Assembly (NCBI RefSeq): GCF_900108305.1
Contig: NZ_FNUX01000021.1
Location: 1-52,523 of the forward strand
From: Nitrosomonas ureae
GTDB taxonomy: Bacteria; Pseudomonadota; Gammaproteobacteria; Burkholderiales; Nitrosomonadaceae
DNA length: 52,523 nucleotides
Direction of reading: 5' to 3'
The translations under genes were made by a program, and so were the position numbers. Below the pieces are notes generated by a model. The model had not been told where the DNA came from, made no database searches, and saw only the letters and a program-made list of their open reading frames with translations. Within the stretch, counting starts at the first letter, position 1. Each line of letters begins with the position of its first letter. Below are positions 1 through 8,657 of the stretch, in pieces.

Positions 1-196
1 GGCCATTTTTTGGTTGTCTTTTCCATGGAGAAAGCTGCAAAATTTCCCAATCTTTCGATGAAAATCCAACCAACCAAAGTTATTCTCCACATTGAATGGA
101 AATATCAGATTCAATTTCTCAACAACAATTGTTGGGTACTTTTTTCAGGGATGACTAAGTAACATCTTAATAAAAATTAAGCAATTACTTATTACT
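1..196. other. Left-edge flank, no gene seen
   Basis: I see no coding region or RNA gene here. A perfect 12-bp palindrome (CAACAATTGTTG) lies near 124-135. The stretch ends where the inverted repeat of the IS5-type element begins. Confidence 0.5.
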
Positions 197-1488
197 AGAC
201 CTTTGCGCGGTTACAACCCTGGAGCAATGGATCAGATGATATAATTATATTTTGAAACAATGGATTGAAGCGATGACCATGAGTTTTTCGGAATATGATG
301 TAACCCGCCGCACGCGGAAAGGGAATTTCTTGAAGCAGATTGATCAATTGATAGACTGGAATTCGATAGAGAAAGCGATCACAGTCCATTACGCACCGGT
401 ATTGGATGCAACGGGCCGTCCGGCGTATTCCGGGTTTGCTGCTGTTCAAGATGCTGTTGGCAGGAATCTGGAACGGCGGTTTAAGCGATGAATCGGTGGA
501 AGACATGGCGAACTCGAATCTGCACGTGATGCGATTTCTGGGACTGTCAATAGAAGACGATGTGCCGGATCATTCCGTGCTGTCGCGCTTCCGAACCCGG
601 CTGACGGCAGCGTGCGCTTGGGATGGATTGTTAACGCAGATGAATGAGCAAATACAAATGCACGACATCATGGTCAGGAAAGGCAACCATGTTGATGCGA
701 GCATTACACAGAGTCCGCGTAAACCTAAAACCAGGCCTGCTTATGAAGTGGTGAGCGATCGGGAAGAACGGGACGATGAAGCGGATGCCCGGACAGCGAT
801 GCAAGTCATTGAAGTGACTCAGCCCGGTGTGGATTCTGAGGCACGCTGGGTTAGAAAAGGCGGCAAACCGGTATTTGGCTATAAGCAACAAACGGTAGTC
901 GATGACAATGGTTTGGTACTGGCGGTTGAAACTAGGCGGCCAATTGCCATGACAGCAAGCCGCTGCTGGATTTACTCGACAAAGCCAATATCCAGCCGGG
1001 AGCCCGTGTTCACGCCGACAAGGCGTATAGCAGCCGGAAACATCGCGCTGCGCTGAAATCACGCGGCATTAAAAACGGCATTCAGGATAAAGCCGCGAAG
1101 AACAACCCGTTGACGCGCCGGCAGTTGCAGCGCAATAGCCTGATCGCGAAAGTCCGGTATGTGATAGAGCGCACCTTCGGCAGCCAGGCACGTTGGTTCA
1201 ATGCCAAAATCCTGCGTTACCGTGGTCTGGTCAAAGCGCATGCCTGGCATCTGCTCCTGGCAATGGCGTATAACTTGAAAAGACTGCCCAAACTCTTCGC
1301 CGATCGCAGAATATCACGCAAACATAGGGATATTGCGTCCTCTTGATCGGGAATATCCGATTTAGAGTGATCATTCCTGACTCATTTGTAGAAATTTGTA
1401 GAAAAATGGCTAAAAATCACACCGAGTCATATAAAGATATGCCCGGAATTACATCAAAATAAAAAATCGCGTGATTTTGCAAAGGTCT
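197..1488 (+). mobile_element. IS5-family insertion sequence, inactivated
   Basis: The element is bounded by a perfect 10-bp inverted repeat, AGACCTTTGC at 197-206 and GCAAAGGTCT at 1479-1488. The ends enclose a transposase reading frame whose pieces carry the DDE signature of IS5-type enzymes. The flanks (CTA before the left end, TCA after the right) do not form a clear target duplication, so the exact termini may differ by a base or two. The transposase is broken by two single-base indels, so the copy probably cannot move on its own. Confidence 0.8.
273..1346 (+). pseudogene. IS5-family transposase with two frameshifts
   Basis: Three reading-frame pieces join into one IS5-type DDE transposase of about 355 residues. 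The first piece (MTMSFSEYDVTRRTR...) runs to about 430. There an extra T in 'GGGTTTGCTG' shifts the frame; without it the protein would continue SGLLLFKMLLAG. The second piece carries the first catalytic Asp in GNHVDASI. It runs to about 937, where one base appears lost in 'GAAACTAGGCGG' (ACTACGGCG expected). The third piece restores TAANCHDSKPLLDLL, VHADKAYSS (second Asp) and IERTFG (Glu). The two indels cancel, so most of the protein is still legible, which suggests recent inactivation. The start is the ATG at 273; a TTG at 252 is an alternative. Confidence 0.85.
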
Positions 1489-1610
1489 CATTACATTTTA
1501 CCCAACAAAAGAATACCTTGTGGTATCACAAAATCTTGAAATGTGAAGTGGTGCCACAAAACTGGACAGGTTGTTAAGCTCTGTTATGGACACTATAGAG
1601 GATCATAATT

Positions 1611-1892
1611 ATGAGCAAGAAACCCACGCAATATTCCAGTGAATTCAAGGCTAAAGTAGCGCTGGCTGCGATACGGGGAGACGAAACCATTGCCCAACTG
1701 GCAGCACGTTATGGGATACATCCCACACAGATCAATAGCTGGAGACGGCAACTCATTGAACAAGTGGCCGAGTTGTTTTCCAGAAACAGCAGTGCTAGCA
1801 AAGAGAACGGACAAACCACAGACGATTTACATCGTGTCATAGGACAACTGACGGTAGAACGCGATTTTTTAGCCAGAAAGCTCGATTATTAA
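1611..1892 (+). CDS. IS3-family transposase OrfA
   Basis: This 93-residue protein is the DNA-binding half of an IS3-type transposase. It opens with SSEFKAKVALAAIRGDETIA and continues through the helix-turn-helix AARYGIHPTQINSWRRQL (about residues 33-50). A C-terminal region (LTVERDFLARKL) should form the leucine-zipper-like coiled coil of OrfA proteins. It ends in the overlap with the -1 frame that encodes OrfB and appears intact. In this family it binds the IS ends and joins the OrfAB fusion made by frameshifting. Confidence 0.85.
   Translation: MSKKPTQYSSEFKAKVALAAIRGDETIAQLAARYGIHPTQINSWRRQLIEQVAELFSRNSSASKENGQTTDDLHRVIGQLTVERDFLARKLDY
1865..1871 (+). promoter_or_regulatory. Programmed -1 frameshift heptamer (orfA to orfB)
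   Basis: The sequence T TTT TTA sits in the orfA frame (codons TTT TTA), a canonical X_XXY_YYZ slippery heptamer. It lies about 20 bases before the orfA stop, and the -1 frame is open from here into orfB. A -1 slip would give the OrfAB fusion transposase, as in known IS3 elements. Slippage itself is inferred. Confidence 0.6.
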
Positions 1893-1909
1893 GCGCGGCG
1901 GAACGCAAG

Positions 1910-2748
1910 ATGATGATCGAGCGCCACGATAAACTGAGTCATGTTCGCCAATGCCGCCTACTGGGTTTGGCACGCTCGACTTATTATTATCAACCTCAAC
2001 CAGCAAGTGATGTTGAACTGGTTTTGCTGCGAAAGATGGACGAGCAATACCTAAAAACACCACAATATGGTACCCGCAGCTACGCCACGTGGTTTTTGCG
2101 CCAGGGAATACTGATTGTGGTCGCAAGAAAGCAGCTTCCATGATGAAGATTCTGGGCATTATCAGCACTGCACCAAAACCCAGAACCAGTATTCCAGCCA
2201 AACAACACAAAATATATCCTTACCTGCTTAAAGGTAAGATAATAAACCAGTCCAATCAAGTCTGGGCCGCTGATATTACCTATGTGCCGATGGAGAAAGG
2301 CTTTGGTTATTTGGTTGTCATCATGGACTGGCATTCCCGTAAAGTACTGAGCTGGCGCTTGTCCAATACGATGGATACCGGTTTCTGCGTTCAGGCGCTG
2401 GAGGCTGCCATTCAAGACCACGGGTATCCGCAGCTATTCAATACCGATCAGGGTGCTCAGTTCACCAGCGAAGCATGGGTGGCTGTTTTGAAGAATCACG
2501 ATATTCAGATCAGCATGGACGGAACAGGTTGTTATCATGATAATATTTTTGTTGAACGGCTATGGCGTACAGTAAAGTATGAACTCTTATACACTAAGGC
2601 ATTCAGTGACTTAAAGGAGGTAAGGAAAAGTTTGACTCAGTGGTTTGACTGGTACAATCAGGAACGTTTTCATCAAGGTCTTGATAACCAAACTCCCAAT
2701 GAGGTCTATTATCAATATCAAGCAATTCATCAGCCTGCCTGGGCTTGA
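1910..2748 (+). pseudogene. IS3-family transposase OrfB, frameshifted
   Basis: This is the catalytic half of an IS3-type transposase, split over two frames. The first part (1910 to about 2105) has the usual N-terminal HTH_21-like region: RQCRLLGLARSTYYY and YGTRSYATWFLRQG. Around 2104-2107 the frame changes by one base, and the second part runs to the TGA after PAWA. The second part carries the DDE residues: Asp in AADITYVPM, Asp in NTDQGAQFTS and Glu in IFVERLWRTVKYE. The -1 frame is open upstream into the orfA overlap, so the first ATG is not necessarily the start. The break separates the N-terminal part from the integrase core, so the copy is probably dead unless the indel is a sequencing error. 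Confidence 0.8.
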
Positions 2749-2936
2749 TTAACTAACAATACAGAGCTTAATTCTACTCTCAGGTTGTACAGATACAGGT
2801 GACCACTTCAAACCTATTCCTAGATTTCATTCAGAAAGCTTCTTGGAGAGTTTATTACAACTTGAGCTAAATCGATTGAGTACCATATTCAGCTCAAGGT
2901 CTTGTTTAGCTAGCGTTACAATGATTCTTGAAGATT

Positions 2937-4274
2937 TTAAGGTTGTGGCCCTGTGAGGATGGCGCTATGCAACGCGTTCACAATGCTGGCGGTATTCATC
3001 TCTTGGGCGAAATACCACCAAAAGTAACCACCGACATATCTAGCAGGCATCTTAACACGCGATGCTATGGGGTAAAATTCCTGGATTAGGTTTAGCTCAT
3101 AGCTTGAACCATACTGTGGATTCGCTGTACCGATTTCCCCGAAACCAATTTTTGCGTTCGGATAAATTGCAGCAAGTTTTGCAAAGACAGTTGCCCAATC
3201 AGGCTTGATATTATTACATTGTTGGGGATACCAGCTCACAAAAATATAGTCCACATTCAATCGCATTTTTTCATTTTGCGGATCCCGCTTTTCAACAGAC
3301 AGATCAAGTTGGTGAAGGCTTTTGATCCAAGTAAACATCTCGTACTGCGTAGCAGGGATACAGTTATTCTTCTGTCCTTGTTCACCGAAGTAAAAAAAAG
3401 TAATGGCTGTGGTAGCGCCAGCATCATCAAGGACTTGAAAACCTGCACGGAGTTTATTTTCTACATTGGTACCGAGCCAGTCTCCATTGATTTCATTACC
3501 TACTTCCCAAATATCTACAGAATCTTTCAAACCTTTAAAGAAAGTCTGCGCCCGAGACTTAAAGGATTCAATCGTTTGTGATTTCATATCCGCTGAGTCT
3601 TGTAGTTCTGCCATGATATAAGCTGAGGTTTTCATGGCGTTAATAGCCATAGAATAATCTGTAGGTATTGTTCCTGGATCCAACACCACACGAGCTGTTG
3701 GCATGTGAGGAAATTTCTGCAGTGCGCTTACTTTAGCTTTGTAATTAGCTACATTGTCAAAAGTTACGCCATAGATAGGTACGGGTACGACACGACCGTA
3801 TTGTGGAGCCAGTTCTACATTTGGTGCCGGACTCGGAGATAGAGTAGGATCAGGTAGCGGCTCAGAACCTGCAGCAAGAATTTGTTGAACTTGACTACTA
3901 TCCTGATAATTCATTGTTGATACATACAGTGTTTTTGAACCTCGCGACGTACCTTTGAAGAAGAATGAGACGTTATTCGTTCCAGCAAGCATTTGCAGAG
4001 TCGAAACCTCTGTCAAGCAGTTGAAGTCTTTAAAAATTTTAAGCTCATAGCTGCCTTGATCAAAATAGATTTTCGTATCGAGTTCCACATTGGCCGCAAT
4101 CCCATACCTATCCTGAGACTGAAGGTTAACCACATTAGAACATTTTTCTAATTCTACTGATTGTGGAGCCGTCAGAATCTTCATTTTGCTAACTGAGGCT
4201 GATTCTGAACTGAACGGTAAGACTATCGCCGCAATAGCAATATAAATTATTATTAGTTGCCTATTAGTTTTCAT
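2937..4274 (-). CDS. Putative secreted glycoside hydrolase (clan GH-A-like TIM barrel)
   Basis: The 445-residue protein opens with a signal peptide (hydrophobic 7-20, probable cleavage after SESA at about 26). An N-terminal beta-rich module of about 110 residues with two cysteines (C45, C86) follows. Then comes a Pro/Ser linker (about 139-155, PLPDPTLSPSPAP) and a C-terminal domain. In the C-terminal domain WEVGNEIN places a Glu (E261) as the likely acid/base, and IGFGEIGT places a second Glu (E380) as the likely nucleophile. The spacing fits retaining clan GH-A hydrolases. Other supporting motifs are VSWYP and YFWWYFA. I cannot name the GH family or substrate; a beta-glucan or another exopolysaccharide is a guess. 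It stands alone between mobile-element remains and could be acquired or left from a lost polysaccharide locus. Confidence 0.6.
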   Translation of the reverse strand: MKTNRQLIIIYIAIAAIVLPFSSESASVSKMKILTAPQSVELEKCSNVVNLQSQDRYGIAANVELDTKIYFDQGSYELKIFKDFNCLTEVSTLQMLAGTNNVSFFFKGTSRGSKTLYVSTMNYQDSSQVQQILAAGSEPLPDPTLSPSPAPNVELAPQYGRVVPVPIYGVTFDNVANYKAKVSALQKFPHMPTARVVLDPGTIPTDYSMAINAMKTSAYIMAELQDSADMKSQTIESFKSRAQTFFKGLKDSVDIWEVGNEINGDWLGTNVENKLRAGFQVLDDAGATTAITFFYFGEQGQKNNCIPATQYEMFTWIKSLHQLDLSVEKRDPQNEKMRLNVDYIFVSWYPQQCNNIKPDWATVFAKLAAIYPNAKIGFGEIGTANPQYGSSYELNLIQEFYPIASRVKMPARYVGGYFWWYFAQEMNTASIVNALHSAILTGPQP

Positions 4275-4818
4275 TCTTTCTCCTATAAAGTTTTACTACA
4301 TTTGATGTTTTTTCAGTAAATTACGTCAGATCCAATTAGTCTCGACGCCTCTTTTAACAATCTATTCGATCAGGTTTTAATTGCTTCAGGATTTAGCTTA
4401 AGCTATGCGGTCTTCTGAGGAACTCTTGATAAACGATGTAATTCCCCATTATTTATGTCAGCCCTGCCAGAGCGTTCCAGATGCAGAGCCATTAATATTC
4501 AACTTAATCTCAATGCTCGAATAAATTGTTCCAATGGTTTTAAGCAATTTGCATACCCACCTAGACTCTCGATGTGATTCTCATCTAATACTCTAATATT
4601 CGGGAATTTATGGTGTTGCCGTAGTATTAAGATGAATACTCTAAGTGAAGATACTCGAAGCATTTGCACCCGTTTAACTTAATGGGTGACGAGAAAACCA
4701 GGCAGCTTTATCAAACTTGATTGTAGGTGGGCAATTGGGAAACCGTTTTCACGTGAATCCAGTAATTTAACGGATTGAAGCGATGCAGACTTAATGAATT
4801 TGATAGATATGCTAATAC
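4275..4818. other. 544-base stretch without a recognisable gene
   Basis: No convincing gene, RNA or repeat is visible. A 54-codon minus-strand frame (4499-4663) is open but resembles nothing I recognise. The stretch is AT-rich and lies between a secreted hydrolase and a broken gene, consistent with decayed accessory DNA. Confidence 0.4.
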
Positions 4819-5219
4819 TTAGATATTCAATATGTTGACGAGCTGTCTCAAATATAGAGAAGTCTGACCACGCGCAATGGCGCCGCGTGCTTTTATGGAA
4901 TATCGATTCCAGGCATTATAAATTGACATTACATTGGGATTAAAAGCTTCTTGGGTACGATAATCCCCCACAAGAGGGTCATTTATACCAAAATAATATT
5001 TTTGTTCTATTAATGACTTAGGGTCATCTTGTATGCCAGGCATGGGTAAATTACCTGCAAATTTATCTTGTGCCTAGGTAGTAAACAATCCCATCTCAAA
5101 CGCTACAATTCTGGATTCTTTGAATTACCGTCACCAAAATCAACCGCAAATACTGATGGTGCCACTGTAATTAGTGGCGCTAACATTGGCGTCACTAACA
5201 TCATATTTTTTATAAACAT
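4819..5219 (-). pseudogene. Broken gene for a small secreted protein
   Basis: Reading the minus strand from ATG 5219, behind an AGGGAGAA ribosome-binding site, gives a clear signal peptide, MFIKNMMLVTPMLAPLITVA then PSVFA. Mature sequence VDFGDGNSKNPEL follows before a TAG. One base of frame change there allows reading on as IVAFEMGLFTT, then a second in-frame TAG, then AQDKFAGNLPMPGIQDDP and on to the end of the 74-codon open frame that stops at 4819. At least one frameshift and one nonsense codon therefore break the gene. The segment IKARGAIARGQTSL faintly recalls secreted dihaem-cytochrome-like proteins (ARGxxLF...), but no CxxCH is left, so this is only a suggestion. Confidence 0.45.
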
Positions 5220-5485
5220 TTCTCCCTAAAAAATAATAAATTAATTTTTGTAATGAAGATATAGAACCTCTCGATAAGATTTCATGCTTCCAAAAGTGAA
5301 TATCAACTGTCCAAATTCACCAGAGTATCTATGTGGCATTTTCTCAATGAACCACCAAGCTTGTTTTTGTGTGAATATTTCCCACTTATTGGAATGGGAA
5401 GGGATGGTAGCTTAGAAAAACTTCTATGTCAACAATATGCGTGATTATTTCCCACGCCACCCTATCGTTCTTAATCTTAATTTTG

Positions 5486-6013
5486 GATATATTGCGGAAG
5501 GCATCAGCTCATTTTGCCCAGGCGGAGCTCGATCACTGCCAAAAAAATAAGGATGTTTGTTGATCAACAAAAAAAGCAATACGGAAGCACACCAATCTGC
5601 AGACAAATTCAGACTACCTCGTCAAGCTATTGCTATTATGAGCACAAAGCACGCGAGCGAGATCCTGACCGATTGCCTGAAGCATAAAATGAGATGCAGA
5701 GCTTGATCGCGATATACAGCGGGACGGGATTTGCTTAGGCAACTTTTATTACGAATGTTTTCACACGGTATATTGTCGGTTGTCGGTTGGCGGTTTAGTC
5801 GACGCTGCATACGGATCTGGTGCTTGACGCGCTGGAACAGGCGCTGTGGCTCGACTAGAAACCAAGGAATTAACCACCATAGTGTGAACACGTGAGCCGA
5901 TCGAAAATATTCCACAGGAAGGATTTGAAATGGCATATTATTGCCAACTGGGGGAGTCAGATGATGCGGCTTGACTCAAGTTAAAAAGTCTCCGGAAAAG
6001 CAGGGGCGATTCA
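5486..6013 (+). mobile_element. Eroded IS3-family element (orfA tail, orfB fragments, right end)
   Basis: Several pieces of one IS3-type element lie in order. The orfA C-terminus DILRKASAHFAQAELD is at 5486-5533. The orfB N-terminus follows from ATG 5553 (MFVDQQKKQYGSTPICRQIQ, then YYEHKARERDPDRLPEA), ending at a stop near 5690. Part of the integrase core lies near 5785-5855: VGWRFSR, then after a frameshift TLHTDLVLDALEQALWLD. The orfB C-terminus REPIENIPQEGFEMAYYCQL ends with TGA near 5974. The residual right end CTCCGGAAAAGCAGGGGCGATTCA spans about 5990-6013. The middle of the integrase core, with its catalytic residues, is deleted. It is a different subgroup from the IS3 element at 1544-2810. 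Confidence 0.7.
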
Positions 6014-6014
6014 T

Positions 6015-6020
6015 TATAAT
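6015..6020 (+). promoter_or_regulatory. Possible -10 box immediately upstream of glmM
   Basis: A perfect TATAAT lies 12 bases before the glmM ATG, just beyond the end of the eroded IS3 element. No convincing -35 hexamer sits 16-18 bases upstream; a TTGACT at 5971-5976 is too far away. If used, it would give a leader of only about five bases, which agrees with the lack of a Shine-Dalgarno sequence. The site is speculative. Confidence 0.3.
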
Positions 6021-6031
6021 ATTTTCATAAA

Positions 6032-7393
6032 ATGACTAAGAAATATTTTGGAACAGATGGCATACGTGGCCGAGTGGGAAAGGAACCTATTACTCCTGAA
6101 TTCATCATGCATCTGGGCTACTCTGCTGGTAAAGTTCTGGCTGCTGCTGATTGGCATCTTGTGGAAGGAAAACGTCCAACAGTGCTTATTGGTAAAGATA
6201 CTCGAGTATCTGGTTATTTGCTCGAATCTTCACTTCAAGCAGGCTTGTGTGCCGCAGGTGTGGATGTACTCCTATCCGGCCCCATGCCGACCCCCGCTAT
6301 TGCTTATCTTATTCGCGCCCTGCGATTGCAGGCTGGTATTGTTATCTCCGCTTCACACAACCTATTCGAAGATAATGGCGTTAAGTTTTTTTCTGCTGAT
6401 GGGTGCAAACTACCTGATAGCATGGAGCATAGTATTGAATCTTTAATAGATGCAACAATTGAAACCATGCCTTCAGAAAAGCTAGGCAAAGTGCAGCGTC
6501 TTAAAGATGCAACAGGCCGTTATATCGAGTTTTGTAAAAGTTCTTTTCCTTATCATCTTGATCTACGTGGGTTAAAGATGGTCGTTGATTGTGCCAATGG
6601 CGCTACTTACCATATTGCTGGTCATGTTATGCACGAACTAGGTGCCGATGTTATTACCATTGGTGCGCAACCCAATGGCTTAAATATCAATCTTGAATGT
6701 GGAGCTACTCATTGCTCAACACTACAAAAGACCGTTATACATCATCATGCCGACATAGGTATTGCATTGGATGGCGATGGTGACCGCATTATGATGGTGG
6801 ATAAACAAGGCAGACTCTACGATGGCGATCAATTACTCTATATTATAGCCAAACATCGTAAACAGAGAAGAGTTCTTGAAGGTGGTGTCGTAGGTACGCT
6901 AATGACTAACCTTGCAATAGAAAACCGTTTTAAAGAAATGAATATTCCATTTCTTAGAGCTAATGTAGGTGACCGGCATGTACTCGAATTACTGCAAGAA
7001 AAAAAATGGTATCTCGGGGGCGAGAATTCCGGGCATATCGTTTGTAAAGACAGGCATACGACCGGTGATGGCATTATCTCTGCTTTGCAGGTACTGTACG
7101 CGTTACGTGACACCCAAAAAACTTTGGCTCAATTCACGCGTGGCCTTGTACTATACCCGCAGCGATTGATTAATATAAAGATTCCCAAGTCATTTGATTT
7201 TAGATCTAATAAAATTGTCAAAACAGTACAGGAAGAAGCCGAAACTGACTTGAATGATAGCGGGCGTGTTCTTATTCGAGCATCAGGAACGGAGCCTCTC
7301 ATTCGGGTGATGGTTGAAGGTAAATCAAAACAGAAAGTTAACTACTGGACTGAACGTATCGCTCAGGCTGTTCAAATTGCCAGCGCAGAATAA
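6032..7393 (+). CDS. glmM: Phosphoglucosamine mutase
   Basis: GlmM interconverts glucosamine-6-phosphate and glucosamine-1-phosphate, the step that commits hexosamine to UDP-GlcNAc for peptidoglycan and lipopolysaccharide. The 453 residues match the family length. Visible motifs are FGTDGIRGRVG at the N-terminus, the phosphoserine loop ISASHN near residue 107, the metal-binding DGDGDR near residue 249, the sugar-binding GGENSGH, and the phosphate-binding RASGTEPLIRVMVEG near the C-terminus. The start is fixed by the family's N-terminus. There is no recognisable ribosome-binding site, and an eroded IS3 end abuts the gene. In most betaproteobacteria glmM follows ftsH-folP, which are absent here, so its promoter context has been changed. 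The gene appears intact. Confidence 0.97.
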   Translation: MTKKYFGTDGIRGRVGKEPITPEFIMHLGYSAGKVLAAADWHLVEGKRPTVLIGKDTRVSGYLLESSLQAGLCAAGVDVLLSGPMPTPAIAYLIRALRLQAGIVISASHNLFEDNGVKFFSADGCKLPDSMEHSIESLIDATIETMPSEKLGKVQRLKDATGRYIEFCKSSFPYHLDLRGLKMVVDCANGATYHIAGHVMHELGADVITIGAQPNGLNINLECGATHCSTLQKTVIHHHADIGIALDGDGDRIMMVDKQGRLYDGDQLLYIIAKHRKQRRVLEGGVVGTLMTNLAIENRFKEMNIPFLRANVGDRHVLELLQEKKWYLGGENSGHIVCKDRHTTGDGIISALQVLYALRDTQKTLAQFTRGLVLYPQRLINIKIPKSFDFRSNKIVKTVQEEAETDLNDSGRVLIRASGTEPLIRVMVEGKSKQKVNYWTERIAQAVQIASAE

Positions 7394-7498
7394 ACGATAA
7401 TTGCTCGCGAACTACACCATTAATATCCCGCATCCATACAATCTGTATCCATAAACCAGAATCTGGAAAAAATCAGATCTGGGAACAAAACATAAGAA

Positions 7499-7532
7499 TT
7501 GTCATAATCCTGTAACAATTCTGAAATAGTAT
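7499..7532 (+). promoter_or_regulatory. Pho box and -10 element upstream of pstS
   Basis: TTGTCATAATCCTGTAACA at 7499-7517 fits the PhoB box: TTGTCAT and CTGTAAC as 7-base direct repeats separated by 4 bases. A TAGTAT (7527-7532) follows after 10 bases, the usual distance to the -10 of PhoB-activated promoters, where the box replaces the -35. This implies induction of the downstream pstS-like gene by phosphate limitation. Confidence 0.7.
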
Positions 7533-7592
7533 GGCGCGTAGTTTTTTCAAGACGCTCATCCTCTACTTTATTCATTTGGAGCACGTATAAAC

Positions 7593-8591
7593 ATGTTGAA
7601 TTCTTTGAACTTCAGGGTACCCATTGCAGCAGCTTTCCTAAGTGCGCTCTTCTATGCAGGCCTCGCCAGCGCCGCGCCGATCGTGAAAATTGATGGCTCA
7701 AGCACTGTTTTTCCCATTACTGAGGCCGTTGCAGAAGATTTTCAAATAGCCAAACGCGGCGCAATTCGAGTCACTGTCGGCATCTCTGGAACAGGCGGCG
7801 GATTCAAGAAATTCTGCCGGAATGAAATCGATATCGTGAATGCATCCCGCCCCATTACCGAATTGGAAATGGACGCTTGTAAAAAAGAAGGTGTGCAATT
7901 TATTGAAATGCCCATCGCTTTTGACGCCCTAACTGTGGTTGTTAACCCCAAAAACACGTGGAGCAAAACCATCACGGTCGAAGAATTGCAGAAAATCTGG
8001 GAACCTTCCGCACAAGGCAAAATCACCAACTGGAATCAAATAAACCCGGCGTGGCCGGACAAAAAAATCAAACTTTATGGTCCAGGAGCGGATTCTGGTA
8101 CCTTTGAGTACTTTACTGAAGCTATTGTTGGCAAAGCCAAATCAAGCCGTGGCGATTTTACGGCATCAGAAGACGATAACGTTTTGGTGCAAGGCGTTGC
8201 AAGTGATCTCTATGCATTAGGGTTTTTCGGTTTTGCCTATTACATCGAAAATAGTAAAAAAATTAATGCTGTTGCAATTGATAGTGGAAATGGCGGCGTG
8301 CTTCCCTCTGCAGCAACCGTAGAAAACAACAGTTATAAACCATTATCGCGCCCGATATTCATTTACATTAATGCCAAGTCCACAGAAAAACCGGAAGTAA
8401 ATGAATTCATTAATTTCTATATGCAAAATGCAACGGAACTGGTGACAGAAGTGAAGTATTTCCCGCTCTCCAAAGCGGTATATGATCTCAATCTCGAACA
8501 CTTAAACAAGAAAAAGGTAGGTACTGTATTCAAAGGCACCGGAATCAACATAAAACTGGAAGACATCCTTAAACTGGAATCCAGTTTATGA
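7593..8591 (+). CDS. pstS: Phosphate-binding protein of PstS family
   Basis: This is a periplasmic solute-binding protein of 332 residues with a signal peptide (cleavage after GLASA, residue 27). The mature chain starts APIVKIDGSSTVFPITEAVA. Phosphate-contacting loops are recognisable as DGSSTVFP, GISGTGGGFKKFC and GPGADSGTFEYF (near residue 165). It resembles the PstS/SphX branch with an insert (SSRGDFTASEDDNVLVQGV). It would deliver phosphate to a PstCAB permease, but pstC, pstA and pstB do not follow; cysG comes next. The upstream Pho box supports the phosphate assignment. The permease must be encoded elsewhere, or this is a second, orphan binding protein. Confidence 0.88.
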   Translation: MLNSLNFRVPIAAAFLSALFYAGLASAAPIVKIDGSSTVFPITEAVAEDFQIAKRGAIRVTVGISGTGGGFKKFCRNEIDIVNASRPITELEMDACKKEGVQFIEMPIAFDALTVVVNPKNTWSKTITVEELQKIWEPSAQGKITNWNQINPAWPDKKIKLYGPGADSGTFEYFTEAIVGKAKSSRGDFTASEDDNVLVQGVASDLYALGFFGFAYYIENSKKINAVAIDSGNGGVLPSAATVENNSYKPLSRPIFIYINAKSTEKPEVNEFINFYMQNATELVTEVKYFPLSKAVYDLNLEHLNKKKVGTVFKGTGINIKLEDILKLESSL

Positions 8592-8657
8592 CCCCCTATT
8601 CGCCATAAGGTATAGGTATTCTATATTCAGGGGTACTTGCTTGTAATGAATACACGC

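Larger units (their letters stand above)
1544..2810 (+). mobile_element. IS3-family insertion sequence with orfA and broken orfB
   Basis: The ends carry a short inverted repeat, TGAAGTGGT at 1544-1552 and ACCACTTCA at 2802-2810. Inside are a small helix-turn-helix orfA and a DDE integrase orfB in the -1 frame, the standard IS3 layout. No target duplication is evident. It lies 55 bases beyond the right end of the IS5-type element. A frameshift inside orfB makes autonomous transposition unlikely. Confidence 0.8.

Noticed and set aside
195..506. 103-codon minus-strand open frame at the left edge
   Set aside because: It is antisense to the IS5 transposase start and has no independent support.
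4499..4663. 54-codon minus-strand open frame
   Set aside because: No ribosome-binding site, no recognisable pattern, in a decayed AT-rich stretch.
262..4785. 14-base repeat GGATTGAAGCGATG at 262 and 4772
   Set aside because: Several exact 14-base matches are expected by chance in a window of this size, and the flanks do not match.
5622..5936. 104-codon minus-strand open frame
   Set aside because: It is antisense to the eroded IS3 orfB remains, which explain the same stretch on the plus strand.
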